Assembly (NCBI RefSeq): GCF_001668615.1
Contig: NZ_LZMC01000062.1
Span: 124,001-188,000, forward strand
Length of the DNA stretch: 64,000 bases
Reading direction: 5' to 3'
Origin: Mycobacterium sp. 1274761.0
GTDB taxonomy: Bacteria; Actinomycetota; Actinomycetes; Mycobacteriales; Mycobacteriaceae
A program made the translations under genes and the position numbers. Position 1 is the stretch's first letter; the number at the start of each line of letters is the position of its first letter. A model generated the notes under the pieces. The model was not told the origin of the DNA, did no database searches, and was given only the letters and a program-made list of their open reading frames with translations. Positions 38,185-50,687 of the stretch are shown here, piece by piece.

Positions 38185-38208
38185 GGTCTCCGACCTGGGT
38201 AGGAGACC
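38185..38208 (+). promoter_or_regulatory. Hairpin masking the ribosome-binding site of the kinase gene
   Basis: GGTCTCC (38185-38191) can pair with GGAGACC (38202-38208), with a 10-nt loop. The right arm contains the AGGAGA ribosome site placed just before the ATG at 38210. Folding would hide the site, so translation may be structure-controlled. The same symmetry could instead be a DNA operator. Confidence 0.45.
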
Positions 38209-38209
38209 G

Positions 38210-39466
38210 ATGTCGGACCGCAGCATGATGCACGCCGCTGTCGAAGGCCACTACGATGTCACGATGCTGGGTGCAACGGCGCGCTTCTTGCACGACCGGG
38301 TCCGACGACGGGCCGACCTCATTCCGCTCGGCTACAACTGGTCGTTCGTCTGGGCAACCGACGCCACCTTGGTCGCGACCGGAATCATTGCGGTGCTGCA
38401 GCGGCCGACCGCGGACCTGCCCGTGGCGCTCAGCGCGCTTGCGCTCGTGGTGAGTCCCCTCTTGCTGTTCTTCGTCGCCGGCATCAAGTTCGATCCGCGA
38501 ATCATGTGGCTGTGCGGGACTGCTTCGGCCACGGTGCTGCTGTTCGCCACGTCGACGCCGATCGCGGCGGATTTCGCTCCGCTGTTGCTGGTGATGACCG
38601 TCGGGGTGGTCGGGTCTCTGACGTCGTGGCTGGGCGGATCGCTGGCCGCGTTGTCAGCTTCTGCCGTGCTGATCGCAGCGGCTGTCGCGCATCGGTTGGA
38701 TGCGGTGGGCTTGTATCTGTGCGTGGTCGGAATCGGCTGGCTGGTCGGCTTTCTGATGTACACGCAACAGCAGTTGATGATCAGACAATTGGAGGCGCAG
38801 GACGCGTTGGCCGAGCATGCGGCTGCCGATGAGCGACGGCGAATCGCACGGGAAGTGCACGATGTCATCGCACACTCTTTGAGCGTGACCTTGCTGCACA
38901 TCACCGGCGCCCGCCGCGGGCTGCAGCACGACCGTGACATCGACGAGGCGATCGAGGCGCTCGAGCAAGCCGAGCGGTTGGGTCGCCAGGCGATGGGTGA
39001 CATCCGCAGCACTGTCGGACTGCTCGATTGTGCGCCGATGAAGGTGACACCAGAACCCGGTGTCGACGACATCGCCAGTCTCATAGACGATTTCCGCGGC
39101 GCCGGCCTGCCGGTCAACTACGACGCCGACCCGGGATCGTTCGGCCGAGTGTCAGCCGCGGTCGGGCTGGCGCTCTACCGCATCACTCAGGAGTCGCTGG
39201 CCAACATCGCCAAGCATGCGCCCAATTCGCACTGCGTGGTGCGCCTTGCGATTTCGTGCGGCTCGGTGGCCTTGACTGTTGCCAATCGAATGCCCACCGC
39301 TGGTGACGCAACGCCGGTGATGGAAGGCCGTGGAGTCCGCGGCATGCGGCAACGTGTCGGACTACTCGGCGGAACAATCGAAGTCGGCCCGAACGCAGAG
39401 GGGTGGCTGGTGAATGCGAAGATTCCGCTTGCCGGCTCCAACGCCAAGCGCCGCGTGGTGTTCTAA
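38210..39466 (+). CDS. Membrane sensor histidine kinase (NarL-type, HisKA_3)
   Basis: A 418-residue kinase with four to five membrane helices (about 45-185), a dimerisation/phosphoacceptor segment RRIAREVHDVIAHSLS with His217, and a GHKL ATPase domain (RITQESLANIAKHAP as N-box, GRGVRGMRQRVGLLGG as G-boxes). No extracytoplasmic sensor domain is evident, so the membrane part itself may sense. It is coupled to the response regulator by a TAATG overlap. Upstream ATG alternatives exist within the first seven residues. Confidence 0.93.
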   Translation: MSDRSMMHAAVEGHYDVTMLGATARFLHDRVRRRADLIPLGYNWSFVWATDATLVATGIIAVLQRPTADLPVALSALALVVSPLLLFFVAGIKFDPRIMWLCGTASATVLLFATSTPIAADFAPLLLVMTVGVVGSLTSWLGGSLAALSASAVLIAAAVAHRLDAVGLYLCVVGIGWLVGFLMYTQQQLMIRQLEAQDALAEHAAADERRRIAREVHDVIAHSLSVTLLHITGARRGLQHDRDIDEAIEALEQAERLGRQAMGDIRSTVGLLDCAPMKVTPEPGVDDIASLIDDFRGAGLPVNYDADPGSFGRVSAAVGLALYRITQESLANIAKHAPNSHCVVRLAISCGSVALTVANRMPTAGDATPVMEGRGVRGMRQRVGLLGGTIEVGPNAEGWLVNAKIPLAGSNAKRRVVF

Positions 39467-40140
39467 TGACCGTCCAGGCACCTGACATCACCGTGCTGCT
39501 CGTCGACGATCAGGACTTGGTGCGGTCCGGACTGCGCCGTATCCTGCGCCGCAAAGACGGCTTCATCATCGTCGCTGAATGTTCCGATGGCGACGAAGTT
39601 CTCGACGCCGTGCGTGTCCATCAACCCGACGTCGTCGTGATGGACCTGCGCATGAAGCGCGTCGACGGTATAGAAGCGACGGCGCTGCTTGCGGACAACG
39701 AGGGCCCGCCCGTATTGGCGCTGACGACATTCAACGATGACGAGCTACTGTCGGGAGTTTTGCGCGCCGGAGCCGCGGGCTTTGTCTTGAAAGATTCGTC
39801 GGCGGAAGAACTCATCCGGGCCGTTGCTTCGGTGGCGCGGGGAGACTCATATCTGGATCCAGCGGTGACCGCGCGGGTGCTCACCACCTACCGCAGCGCC
39901 GCCGAGCCCGTGCGGTCAACCATAGATGCCAACTTGACGTCGCGCGAGCTGGACGTGCTGAGTTTGATGGCCAAGGGTAAATCGAACACCGAAATTGCTG
40001 AGATGCTGAGCATTTCGGCGGTTACGGTCAAAAGCCACATCGGTCGGATCTTCGTCAAACTGAACCTTCGCGACCGCGCCGCCGCGATCGTCTATGCCTA
40101 CGACCACCGGATTGTCATGCCTCGCACTGCCGGATACTGA
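39466..40140 (+). CDS. NarL/LuxR-type response regulator
   Basis: A 224-residue regulator. The receiver domain has acidic residues D14-D15 and phosphoacceptor Asp60 (VVVMDLRMKR), and the switch Lys lies in FVLKDSSAEEL. The C-terminal LuxR HTH is complete (LTSRELDVLSLMAKGKSNTEIA). It starts at ATG 39466 overlapping the kinase stop (TAATG), so the two are a cognate pair. The regulon is unknown; the small gene and APC permease downstream are on other units. Confidence 0.95.
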   Translation: MTVQAPDITVLLVDDQDLVRSGLRRILRRKDGFIIVAECSDGDEVLDAVRVHQPDVVVMDLRMKRVDGIEATALLADNEGPPVLALTTFNDDELLSGVLRAGAAGFVLKDSSAEELIRAVASVARGDSYLDPAVTARVLTTYRSAAEPVRSTIDANLTSRELDVLSLMAKGKSNTEIAEMLSISAVTVKSHIGRIFVKLNLRDRAAAIVYAYDHRIVMPRTAGY

Positions 40141-40229
40141 GGTCGGGGCGACCATCCAACCGAGGTATGAGAGAAAGAGTATCTCGTCGGACGATGTGCG
40201 ATCGATGGCGACACTTCTAATGTCAAGTC

Positions 40230-40436
40230 ATGACATCGACACCCATCCCCAACCCCTTGAGCGGCAGGGCAATTCAGTATTGGCTCACCGACCTGGCGCA
40301 CAATCTGACGCAAGCACTACAGACCCTCGGCGCCAGCCCGCCGTCGCGGCCGCGACCAGAACGGCGGCTTCATCCGCCCGAACGCCTGACATTTCTCGAG
40401 AACTCCTTGATGGCCCGCGAGATGCGTCGGCTCTGA
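40230..40436 (+). CDS. Possible small protein
   Basis: An open frame of 68 codons starting MTSTPIPNPLSGRAIQYWL and ending MAREMRRL. The first half is amphipathic, the second half Pro/Arg-rich. It has no strong ribosome site and no recognised family. It occupies an otherwise empty 310-nt gap between the response regulator and the convergent APC permease. It may be real but could be chance. Confidence 0.4.
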   Translation: MTSTPIPNPLSGRAIQYWLTDLAHNLTQALQTLGASPPSRPRPERRLHPPERLTFLENSLMAREMRRL

Positions 40437-40450
40437 ACCCTCGCGATGCG

Positions 40451-42064
40451 CTAGGCGGTTGCTTCCTCGGCCCGCTCGTGTGCGTCCTCCATCACCGTGC
40501 GGCCGATCTCGGCGTAGACCGCCGGCTTGGCTGACCGCAACCACAGCGCGTAGATGAGGCCGACGACGAACACCACCAGGATGATGTAGGGCTCTGACTT
40601 GAATACCAGCGAATTGGCGGCGTAACCGGCGGCGAATGCGCGGTTGTCCCACAGCAGCCACACCACATACAGCATCGCGGCACCGCCGATCAAGGGACAC
40701 ACCAGCGTGGTGATCACGTTGCCGCGGTGGGTTTTTCGCACCCAGAAGTACCAGATGACCGCCGCCGAGCAGATTGCCTGCACCAGCAGGATCGCCGCGG
40801 TGCCGATCAACGCGAGCAGACCGTAGACGTTCGTGTACGGCACCAGCGCGGGGGTGTCGACCGGGTTTCCGTTGGCGTCGGGGACCTGCACCGCGGTGAA
40901 ACCGGCGAACAACAGGATCAGCACCAGCGTGACGGCGCTCTGGATTCCCGATGCAATGTAGGGGGATCCGTGCGTCGGATGTGCGGCCCCTACCGTCTTT
41001 GTGACTGCGGCGGAAGGGATTTCGCGTCCCAGCGCGAAGAGATACCGCGATGCGGCGTTGTGGAAGGCGAGTGCACAGGCGAACGACCCGATCACCAGCA
41101 GGATCTTGTAGACGTCGAGCAGAACCCCGCCCAGATTGGTCTTCACCAGGCCGAAGAACAGGTCGAGCGGTGACGCGCTGATCGAGGTCTCCACCGCCGT
41201 CTTGGCGCCGTTGCCCGCGACCACCATCGCCGAGATGAAGGTGTAGAACAGGCCGAGCCCGATGACCGCGATGAGCGTCGCCCGCGGAATGATTTTCTTC
41301 GGATTGCGGGACTCCTCGCCGTAGACGGCCGTTGTTTCGAAGCCGACCCATGACCAGAAGGCGAAGAACAGGCCGATCGCCATCGATCCGGCCGCCGCCG
41401 CGGTTCCGAACGCGCCCGCGGGAAGGCTCTCGAATGCGTTGTTCAGCATCACCGTCTGGTTCAGCATGAAACCGTCGGGGCCGCCGCCTTTGACGATCAC
41501 GCTGAAGGCCAGCGCGAGAAGGACGATCACCTCGGCCACCAGCGTGACGCCCAGGATTGCCGCCGTCAGGCTGATGTGGAAGTGACACAACGCGGCGATG
41601 ATCAGGATGGCCCCGACGGCGAACACCAGCCACGGGATGTTGACGCCGAGGATCGTGTTGACCGCGTCGTTGGCGAAGTAGGCGCAGCCGCCGATGAGCG
41701 AACCCTCGAAAACCACATAGGCGAACGTCGCCAGCAGGCCGCTGGCCATGCCCCACACCTGACCGAGGCCATGGCTGATGAAGCCGTAGAACGCGCCGGT
41801 GGTGGTGATGTGCCTGGCCATCGCCACGTAGCCGAGGGCGAACAGCGTCAGGATGATCGTGGCGAACAGGAATCCCGCCGGCGCACCCGGCCCATTACCG
41901 AATCCGACTGCGATGGGGGTGTTGCCCGTCATCGCGGTGATGGGCGCCGCGTTGGCGACGGCCATGAAGATGACGGCGACGATGCCGATTGCGCCCTTCT
42001 TCAGGCCAGGGCGTGGCTGCTCGAGCTCACCCGCGCTCGGCGTCGCTGCGGATTCAGTTGTCAT
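40451..42064 (-). CDS. APC-family amino acid/polyamine permease
   Basis: A 537-residue transporter with about 12 or more hydrophobic helices. The first helix has the unwound substrate-binding motif region (FMAVANAAPITAMTGNTPIAVG), and the conserved EESRNPKKIIPRA segment follows helix 6, as in APC proteins. It would import amino acids or related amines by proton coupling. The N-terminal 20 residues are hydrophilic. It is downstream of the MmpL3-like gene on the same strand with a 156-nt gap, so independent transcription is possible. Substrate unknown. Confidence 0.93.
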   Translation of the reverse strand: MTTESAATPSAGELEQPRPGLKKGAIGIVAVIFMAVANAAPITAMTGNTPIAVGFGNGPGAPAGFLFATIILTLFALGYVAMARHITTTGAFYGFISHGLGQVWGMASGLLATFAYVVFEGSLIGGCAYFANDAVNTILGVNIPWLVFAVGAILIIAALCHFHISLTAAILGVTLVAEVIVLLALAFSVIVKGGGPDGFMLNQTVMLNNAFESLPAGAFGTAAAAGSMAIGLFFAFWSWVGFETTAVYGEESRNPKKIIPRATLIAVIGLGLFYTFISAMVVAGNGAKTAVETSISASPLDLFFGLVKTNLGGVLLDVYKILLVIGSFACALAFHNAASRYLFALGREIPSAAVTKTVGAAHPTHGSPYIASGIQSAVTLVLILLFAGFTAVQVPDANGNPVDTPALVPYTNVYGLLALIGTAAILLVQAICSAAVIWYFWVRKTHRGNVITTLVCPLIGGAAMLYVVWLLWDNRAFAAGYAANSLVFKSEPYIILVVFVVGLIYALWLRSAKPAVYAEIGRTVMEDAHERAEEATA

Positions 42065-42220
42065 CGGCCGCCTTCCGTTCGAATCTTAGTGCGTGGAACC
42101 CATCGCGTTGCAGTTCCCGAAGTGGATCGTGACACTGCGCGGCCAAACCGACAACTCGAACGGCGAGAAAATAGGCTCCGCCCGGCACACGATTCTGCGG
42201 CCAGATCGCGAATTCAGCGG

Positions 42221-44761
42221 CTAGGGCGCTCTCTCTGCAGAATCGGCGTCGTCGGGCTCGTCGTCGCCGTCGTCTTCGGACGGCTCGCTCTGGTCGGCGC
42301 CGTCGTCGCCGTTGTCGACGATGTCGGACGTCGATTCTTCAGCGTCCGAAGGCTCTTCGTCCTCACCGTCGTCGGTGGCCGGTCGGTCTTCCAGCGCGAC
42401 CGCAGACGTCGCCACCGGCGACTCTGCCGCTGCGGCCGGACGCGACGGATCGTGCACTGGCTTGTGCCATGTCGGCGCGCCGACCACCGTGCCGAACGCC
42501 AGCGGCTCGTCCAACTGCTCAGGCGGCGGCTCGGAGGCCTTGCGTTCGTCTTCGAGGGTGATTTCACCGAGGCCGATCCGCTCCTGCAGGCGCTTCATCC
42601 ATTGCGGTGCCCACCAGCAGTCGTTGCCGAGCAGCTTCATCACCGACGGCACCAGGAACATCCGGACCACGGTCGCGTCGAGCAACAGCGCCGTGATCAG
42701 GCCGATCGCCAGGTATTGCATCATCACCAGGTCGGAGAACGCGAACGCCCCGCCGACGACGACCAGCACCAGCGCCGCGGCACTGATGAGCCGGCCGGTG
42801 GTGGCGGTGCCGTGGCGGATGGCCTCTTCAGTGGTCATCCCGCGGGCCCGCGCCTCGACCATCCGGGAGACCAGAAAGACCTCGTAATCGGTTGAGAGAC
42901 CGTAGATCACGGCGATGATCAGCCCGATCACCGGAGCCGTCAATGGGGTCGGCGTGAAATTCAGCGCCGAAGAGAAGTGGCCGTCGACGAAAATCCACGT
43001 CAGCACGCCCAGCGTCGAACACAACGTGAGCGCGTTCATCAAAGCGGCCTTGATCGGCAGTACCAGTGAGCCGAACGCCAGGAACATCAAGATGGTCGTC
43101 ATCGACACCGCGATCAGGATCATCGCGGGCAGCTTCGCCGAAATGGTGCGGACGCTGTCCTGTTCGAGCGCCGGTGTGCCGCCGACCAACAGCTTGAGAT
43201 CGTGCGGCTTCGGAATCGCCCGCAGCTCATCGACTTTCGCGCGTGCGTTGAGGCGGTTCACCAAACCGTTCTGGATCACCCGGACCGACTTGTCCTTGGA
43301 GGCGCCGTCGAGATACGGCCGCTCCTTCCACATGTTGGCCGGGTCGTTGTTCGGCTCGGTGAACCCGGGGATCGCCTGTGCCGCGCTGCGCACCTGGGCG
43401 ACCTCGGCGTCGGTCACCGGTCTGCCGTTGGTGCTCTGGATCACCAGCGTGATCGGCTCGACGCGGAAGCCGGGGAACGTGCGGTCGAATTCCTCCTGCG
43501 CCTGGCGCACGGAGTTGGTCGGCGGAAGATACTTCTCGCTGATGCCGCCCAGCGCCAAATTGCCCAGCGGCAGGATGAGCACGATCAAGATGAGGAGGAT
43601 GGGGGCGGCGAACATCAGCGGACGTTTCATCACGCGGTCGGCGAGCCTGCCCCAGAACCCGTTCTCCACCTCCGCGGTCGTCTTGGTCTTCTGCAGCCGG
43701 TCACCCAGCCAGTCGATGATCCGGTGGGTAGTTGCGTTTTTGCGCAGGAACGGGATCCGCAGAAGCGTGCGCACATTCAACGCGTCGACGTTGGGGCCCA
43801 GCATGCCCAGCAGGGCGGGGAGCACCGTGATCGACAGCAGTGCCGCCAGTGTGACCGAGGCGATCATCGCGTAGGTGAGCGATTTGAGAAAGCCCTGGGG
43901 GAAGAGCAGCAACCCGCCGACGGAGGCCGAGATCAACACCGAGGAGAATGCGATCGTGCGGCCGGCCGTCACCACGGTGCGGCGCACGGCGGTTTCGGTG
44001 TCGTAACCCTCGGCGATCTCTTCGCGGAACCGGCTGACCACGAATAGCCCGTAGTCGATGGCGATGCCGAGCCCGATGAGCGTGACCACCGGTTGCGCGA
44101 AGTAGTGGACGGGCACAGACAGTGCCGTCAACCGCATGATGCCCAAGGCGCCAGCGATGGTCAGCCCGCCGATGATGCCCGGCAGGAACGCCGCGACCAC
44201 ACCGCCGAACACAAAGAACAGCAACACCACCACCAGCGGCATCGCGAGCACCTCGGCGCGCTGCTGATCGGTGGCGATGGTTCCTGTTAGTTCATTGGCC
44301 AGCGGCAGCAACCCGGCCAATTGAACGTTCAGCGCCGGATCGGACAGGTCATGCTGGACGGCCTTGAAGTTCTTGAGGATGAGGTCGTCGTTGTCGCCTT
44401 TGAGCTGAATGGACATGAACGCGTGCTTCTTCGACGCGTCGGCCATGTTCCTCAGCACATCCGGAGTCTTGAAATAGCCGATCGACCGCAGGATCTGGTC
44501 GGGGTGGTCTTTCTCGACCCTGGCGAGGTTGTCGAGGACCTTCTTGCGGAAGGCGGGGTCGTCGACCGTTTTGCCGTCGGGAGCGGTGTAGATCGCCACG
44601 ATGTGGCTGGAGGTGTCTCTGCCGTAGTGCTCGTCGCCAAGGCGCGACGCCTGCGCCGACTCGCTGCCGTCGTCGAAGAAGCCGCTCTGCGTGACGTGCT
44701 CGCCCAGGCTGCTTCCGTAGATCCCGCTACCGAGACACAACGCCACCATCACAGCGACCAC
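42221..44761 (-). CDS. MmpL3-like RND transporter with acidic C-terminal tail
   Basis: At least 846 residues, closely similar to MmpL3, the trehalose-monomycolate flippase. Both proton-relay pairs are present (Asp-Tyr in GIAIDYGLFVVSRFREE and GLSTDYEVFLVSRMVEAR), as is the substrate-loop motif GISEKYLPPTNSVRQAQEEF. It is shorter than MmpL3 and ends in a long Asp/Glu-rich tail. Canonical mmpL3 lies elsewhere in mycobacteria, so this is probably a paralogue. The first standard start (GTG 44761) cuts off the conserved FAWWGRTVYRYR segment, which is encoded in frame upstream to 44806 behind a good AGGGG site but begins with GTT. Confidence 0.92.
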   Translation of the reverse strand: MVAVMVALCLGSGIYGSSLGEHVTQSGFFDDGSESAQASRLGDEHYGRDTSSHIVAIYTAPDGKTVDDPAFRKKVLDNLARVEKDHPDQILRSIGYFKTPDVLRNMADASKKHAFMSIQLKGDNDDLILKNFKAVQHDLSDPALNVQLAGLLPLANELTGTIATDQQRAEVLAMPLVVVLLFFVFGGVVAAFLPGIIGGLTIAGALGIMRLTALSVPVHYFAQPVVTLIGLGIAIDYGLFVVSRFREEIAEGYDTETAVRRTVVTAGRTIAFSSVLISASVGGLLLFPQGFLKSLTYAMIASVTLAALLSITVLPALLGMLGPNVDALNVRTLLRIPFLRKNATTHRIIDWLGDRLQKTKTTAEVENGFWGRLADRVMKRPLMFAAPILLILIVLILPLGNLALGGISEKYLPPTNSVRQAQEEFDRTFPGFRVEPITLVIQSTNGRPVTDAEVAQVRSAAQAIPGFTEPNNDPANMWKERPYLDGASKDKSVRVIQNGLVNRLNARAKVDELRAIPKPHDLKLLVGGTPALEQDSVRTISAKLPAMILIAVSMTTILMFLAFGSLVLPIKAALMNALTLCSTLGVLTWIFVDGHFSSALNFTPTPLTAPVIGLIIAVIYGLSTDYEVFLVSRMVEARARGMTTEEAIRHGTATTGRLISAAALVLVVVGGAFAFSDLVMMQYLAIGLITALLLDATVVRMFLVPSVMKLLGNDCWWAPQWMKRLQERIGLGEITLEDERKASEPPPEQLDEPLAFGTVVGAPTWHKPVHDPSRPAAAAESPVATSAVALEDRPATDDGEDEEPSDAEESTSDIVDNGDDGADQSEPSEDDGDDEPDDADSAERAP

Positions 44762-44911
44762 GACGAACCGGTAGCGGTATACCGTCCGACCCCACCAGGC
44801 GAAAACGATTAGCCCCTAACTGCGCGTAGCTCCGTCGAGCGATCACTGCATGTGCATGAGCGAGATTACAAGCAGGCGCGCGCCTGGCGGCCATCGATCG
44901 ACGCAGAAGCC

Positions 44912-45961
44912 CTATCGCAGCGACGCCGTGTCGATGACGAAGCGGTACCGCACGTCGCTGGCCAGCACCCGCTCGTAGGCCTCGTTGATGTACTCCGGTT
45001 CGATGACCTCGATCTCGGGCCGCACATCGTGCTGGGCGCAGAAGTCGAGCATCTCCTGGGTTTCGGCGATGCCGCCGATCAGCGAGCCGGCGATGCTGCG
45101 GCGTCCGAACACCAGCGCCCCGGCCGGGACGGACATCGGATGCGAGGGCATGCCGAGCTCGACGAGCGTGCCGTCCAGCTTCAGCAGTCCCAGATAATCG
45201 GCCATGTTCAGGTTCGCCGAGACCGTGTTCAGGATCAGATCGAACTTTCCGGCCAGCTCCTCGAACGTGTCCGGGTCGCTGGTGGCGTAGTACTCGCTGG
45301 CGCCGAGTCGCAGCCCGTCCTCCATCTTTTTCAGCGTCTGGCTCAAGACGGTGACCTCCGCGCCGAGCGCGACTGCAAGTTTGACGGCCAGGTGGCCCAG
45401 CCCGCCGAGGCCGATGACCGCCACCTTGGTGCCGGGGCCGGCATTCCAGTGCCGCAGCGGGGAATAGGTGGTGATGCCCGCGCACAGCAGCGGTGCGGCG
45501 GCGTCGAGCGCGATCTCATCGGGGATGCGCAGCACGTAGTTCTCGTCGACGACGATCGCGCCGCTGTACCCGCCCTGGGTGGGCCCGCCGTCGCGGCCGA
45601 TGCCGTTGTAGGTCCCGACCATCCCGGGGTTGTTGCAGTACTGCTCTTCGCCGGCGGTGCAGTATTCACATTCGCGGCAGGAGTCGACGAAACAGCCGAC
45701 ACCCACGCGGTCGCCGACCTTGTACTTCGTCACCTCCGAGCCGACCTCTGTCACGACGCCCGCGATCTCGTGCCCCGGCACGAGGGGATAGTTGACCGTC
45801 CCCCACTCGGCCTTGACGGTGTGGATGTCGGAGTGACAGATGCCCGCGAAATGGATATCGAAGGCGACGTCGTGCGGTCCGACGTCGCGACGGGTGATCG
45901 TTGTCCTGGTGAGCGGTTCGGTGGCCGACGGGGCGGCGTAAGCGGAGACGGCGGTCGTCAT
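44912..45961 (-). CDS. adhC: Zinc-dependent alcohol dehydrogenase AdhC (NADP-type)
   Basis: A 349-residue medium-chain dehydrogenase similar to Rv3045 over its whole length. Catalytic zinc ligands are Cys42 ([15 protein letters not shown]), His64/Glu65 (GHEIAGVV) and the Cys in LLCAGIT. Structural zinc cysteines are 95, 98, 101 and 109. The cofactor motif GLGGLG follows. It resembles cinnamyl/bulky-aldehyde reductases and probably interconverts aldehydes and alcohols with NADP(H). The ATG at 45961 matches the family start. It follows the fecB-YciI unit but is separated from it by a terminator-like hairpin. Confidence 0.95.
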   Translation of the reverse strand: MTTAVSAYAAPSATEPLTRTTITRRDVGPHDVAFDIHFAGICHSDIHTVKAEWGTVNYPLVPGHEIAGVVTEVGSEVTKYKVGDRVGVGCFVDSCRECEYCTAGEEQYCNNPGMVGTYNGIGRDGGPTQGGYSGAIVVDENYVLRIPDEIALDAAAPLLCAGITTYSPLRHWNAGPGTKVAVIGLGGLGHLAVKLAVALGAEVTVLSQTLKKMEDGLRLGASEYYATSDPDTFEELAGKFDLILNTVSANLNMADYLGLLKLDGTLVELGMPSHPMSVPAGALVFGRRSIAGSLIGGIAETQEMLDFCAQHDVRPEIEVIEPEYINEAYERVLASDVRYRFVIDTASLR

Positions 45962-46014
45962 GTGATCCCTCTTCAGTGCAAGCGCGAACAATGCGCAAAT
46001 CGAGCAAAGGAAAG

Positions 46015-46031
46015 AGCCGCAACAGGCGGCT
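46015..46031 (-). terminator. Terminator of the fecB-YciI unit
   Basis: AGCCGC-aacag-GCGGCT forms a 6-bp stem with a 5-nt loop. On the minus strand it is followed by CTTTCCTTT, a pyrimidine/U-rich run, as in an intrinsic terminator. It lies 58 nt after the YciI stop and upstream of adhC. Confidence 0.6.
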
Positions 46032-46088
46032 TCTCTCTGTAACCGGGAAACGCGAAGCGGTAATCCGGGCTGGGGTGTGAGCTATCTC

Positions 46089-46364
46089 CTACAGCCCCGG
46101 CGCGCGGAATGCACCGTTGAACGAGGTCCGCTCGTAGCTGGCGACTCCGGCCCGGGTGTAGGGATCGCGGGCCACCATGGCGTCGACGTCTTCGTCAGCG
46201 AGGTCAGCGGTTATGAGTACGCCGCCGGAGCCGTCGGCTTGTCGGCCCGCAAGCAGAAGGCGACCGGCGGCGATCTCGTCTTTGAGGAAATCGAGGTGGG
46301 CCGGACGGGTCTGCTCGATGACGTCGGGCGACTGCAGATACGTCGACTTCAAGACGTGAATCAC
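46089..46364 (-). CDS. YciI-family protein
   Basis: A 91-residue YciI-like protein starting at GTG 46364 (VIHVLKSTYLQS). The family features are the central GRLLLAGRQADGSGGV segment and the late DPYTRAGVASYERTSFNG. YciI proteins have the dimeric alpha/beta-barrel fold and a His-Asp pair proposed for catalysis; here His3 and Asp67 of DPY could play that role. It starts 10 nt after fecB, so the two share a transcript. The specific function is unknown. Confidence 0.85.
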   Translation of the reverse strand: MIHVLKSTYLQSPDVIEQTRPAHLDFLKDEIAAGRLLLAGRQADGSGGVLITADLADEDVDAMVARDPYTRAGVASYERTSFNGAFRAPGL

Positions 46365-46374
46365 GGTGCCGACG

Positions 46375-47475
46375 TTAGTTGATCGGTGCGTTGATCCACC
46401 GCAGATCGGTGAGCATCCCGCGGGCGGCCACGATGCACTCGCCGGTCTGCCATACCTCGTTGTTGACGATGAACACCCGGTTGTCTTTGTTGGCGGACAG
46501 CTCCTTCCACGAATCGCTGCCCAGCACCTCGCCGGCGCGGTCCTTGGCCGTCGGCGATGCGAACGACACGTAGACGACGTCGCCGTCGGCAAAAGAGAGG
46601 TCGGGGGAGGCGTCGAGATCCTCCTTGGTGATGCCGACCTCGATATACGGCTTATCGGTAAACCGTTGTGCTGCAGGCCGATCCACGCCGACATCGGCAA
46701 GCACGCTGCCGGGGAAGTTGTTGGCACCGAAGACCCGCATGGTGGTGTCGGTGAGCTGCACGACCGACGCCTGAAAGTGCGCGGCGTCGCTGTCGGCGCC
46801 GGTCTTCTTGGCCGCGGCGGTGAAGTCGGCAATCAACTCGTTGGCCGCGCCGGCGCGCCAGGTCGCCGCGCCGACGGTGCGCAGGGTGTCCTCCCACGCC
46901 GCACCCGGGGCGCCGGTGAACACTGTCGGCGCGATGGCCGACAGCTCGGTGAACAGATCAGGGGTGAGCCCCGCCGACCCGAGGATCAGGTCGGGCTGCG
47001 CCCGCTGGATCGCGTTGAGATCGGGCGCGCTGCGTGTGCCGACCGGCGACAATCCGTGGATGACCGTGCCCAGGTAACCGGGCTGGCTGTCGGATCCGTC
47101 GGGCAGCGCGGCGGCGACGATGCGCGACTGCAGTCCCAGCGCGCACAGCGCGTCGAGCTGGTCGCCCGCGAGCACCACGATCTTCTGCGGCTCGGCCCGC
47201 ACCACCGTGCTGCCCGCGGCGTGGCGGACGTCGCGGTCGGCCCCCCCGGGATCGATCGGCGTCGGAGCGGGTGCGCAGGACTCGTCAGGTCTGCGCTGAT
47301 TGCCCAGCACACCGGCGCCGGCAATCTTGGTGGTGCTGGTGATGACGCTGGTCTGGTTGGCCGCGGGCGGCGGTCCACCGCCCGGCTCGCCGCAGCCTCC
47401 GGCCGTGGTCACCACGACGGCGGTGAGGATGGCCGCCGCGGCTGCCAGCGGACCGGGCGCGCGGCGAATCTGCAC
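46375..47475 (-). CDS. fecB: FecB-like periplasmic siderophore-binding lipoprotein
   Basis: A 366-residue substrate-binding lipoprotein, homologous to Rv3044. The lipobox TAGGC places the lipid on Cys28. The mature protein has the two-lobe class III binding fold (EPQKIVVLAGDQLDALCALG, RAQPDLILGSAGLTPDLF). M. tuberculosis FecB binds siderophore/haem iron and also affects envelope integrity. No permease or ATPase is encoded beside it, so it must partner a remote ABC system. It is divergent from ctaD across a 173-nt region. Confidence 0.93.
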   Translation of the reverse strand: MQIRRAPGPLAAAAAILTAVVVTTAGGCGEPGGGPPPAANQTSVITSTTKIAGAGVLGNQRRPDESCAPAPTPIDPGGADRDVRHAAGSTVVRAEPQKIVVLAGDQLDALCALGLQSRIVAAALPDGSDSQPGYLGTVIHGLSPVGTRSAPDLNAIQRAQPDLILGSAGLTPDLFTELSAIAPTVFTGAPGAAWEDTLRTVGAATWRAGAANELIADFTAAAKKTGADSDAAHFQASVVQLTDTTMRVFGANNFPGSVLADVGVDRPAAQRFTDKPYIEVGITKEDLDASPDLSFADGDVVYVSFASPTAKDRAGEVLGSDSWKELSANKDNRVFIVNNEVWQTGECIVAARGMLTDLRWINAPIN

Positions 47476-47522
47476 GGCGCCGACGGTAACATCCGGGCAC
47501 GTCGCGACTGGTCAACCGGTGA

Positions 47523-50684
<3,162 letters not shown>

Positions 50685-50687
50685 CGC

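Noticed and set aside
41576-42895. 439-codon plus-strand open frame
   Set aside because: Antisense to the APC permease and MmpL3-like gene; no domain and abnormal composition.
44852-46042. 396-codon plus-strand open frame
   Set aside because: Antisense to adhC, which has full zinc and cofactor motifs.
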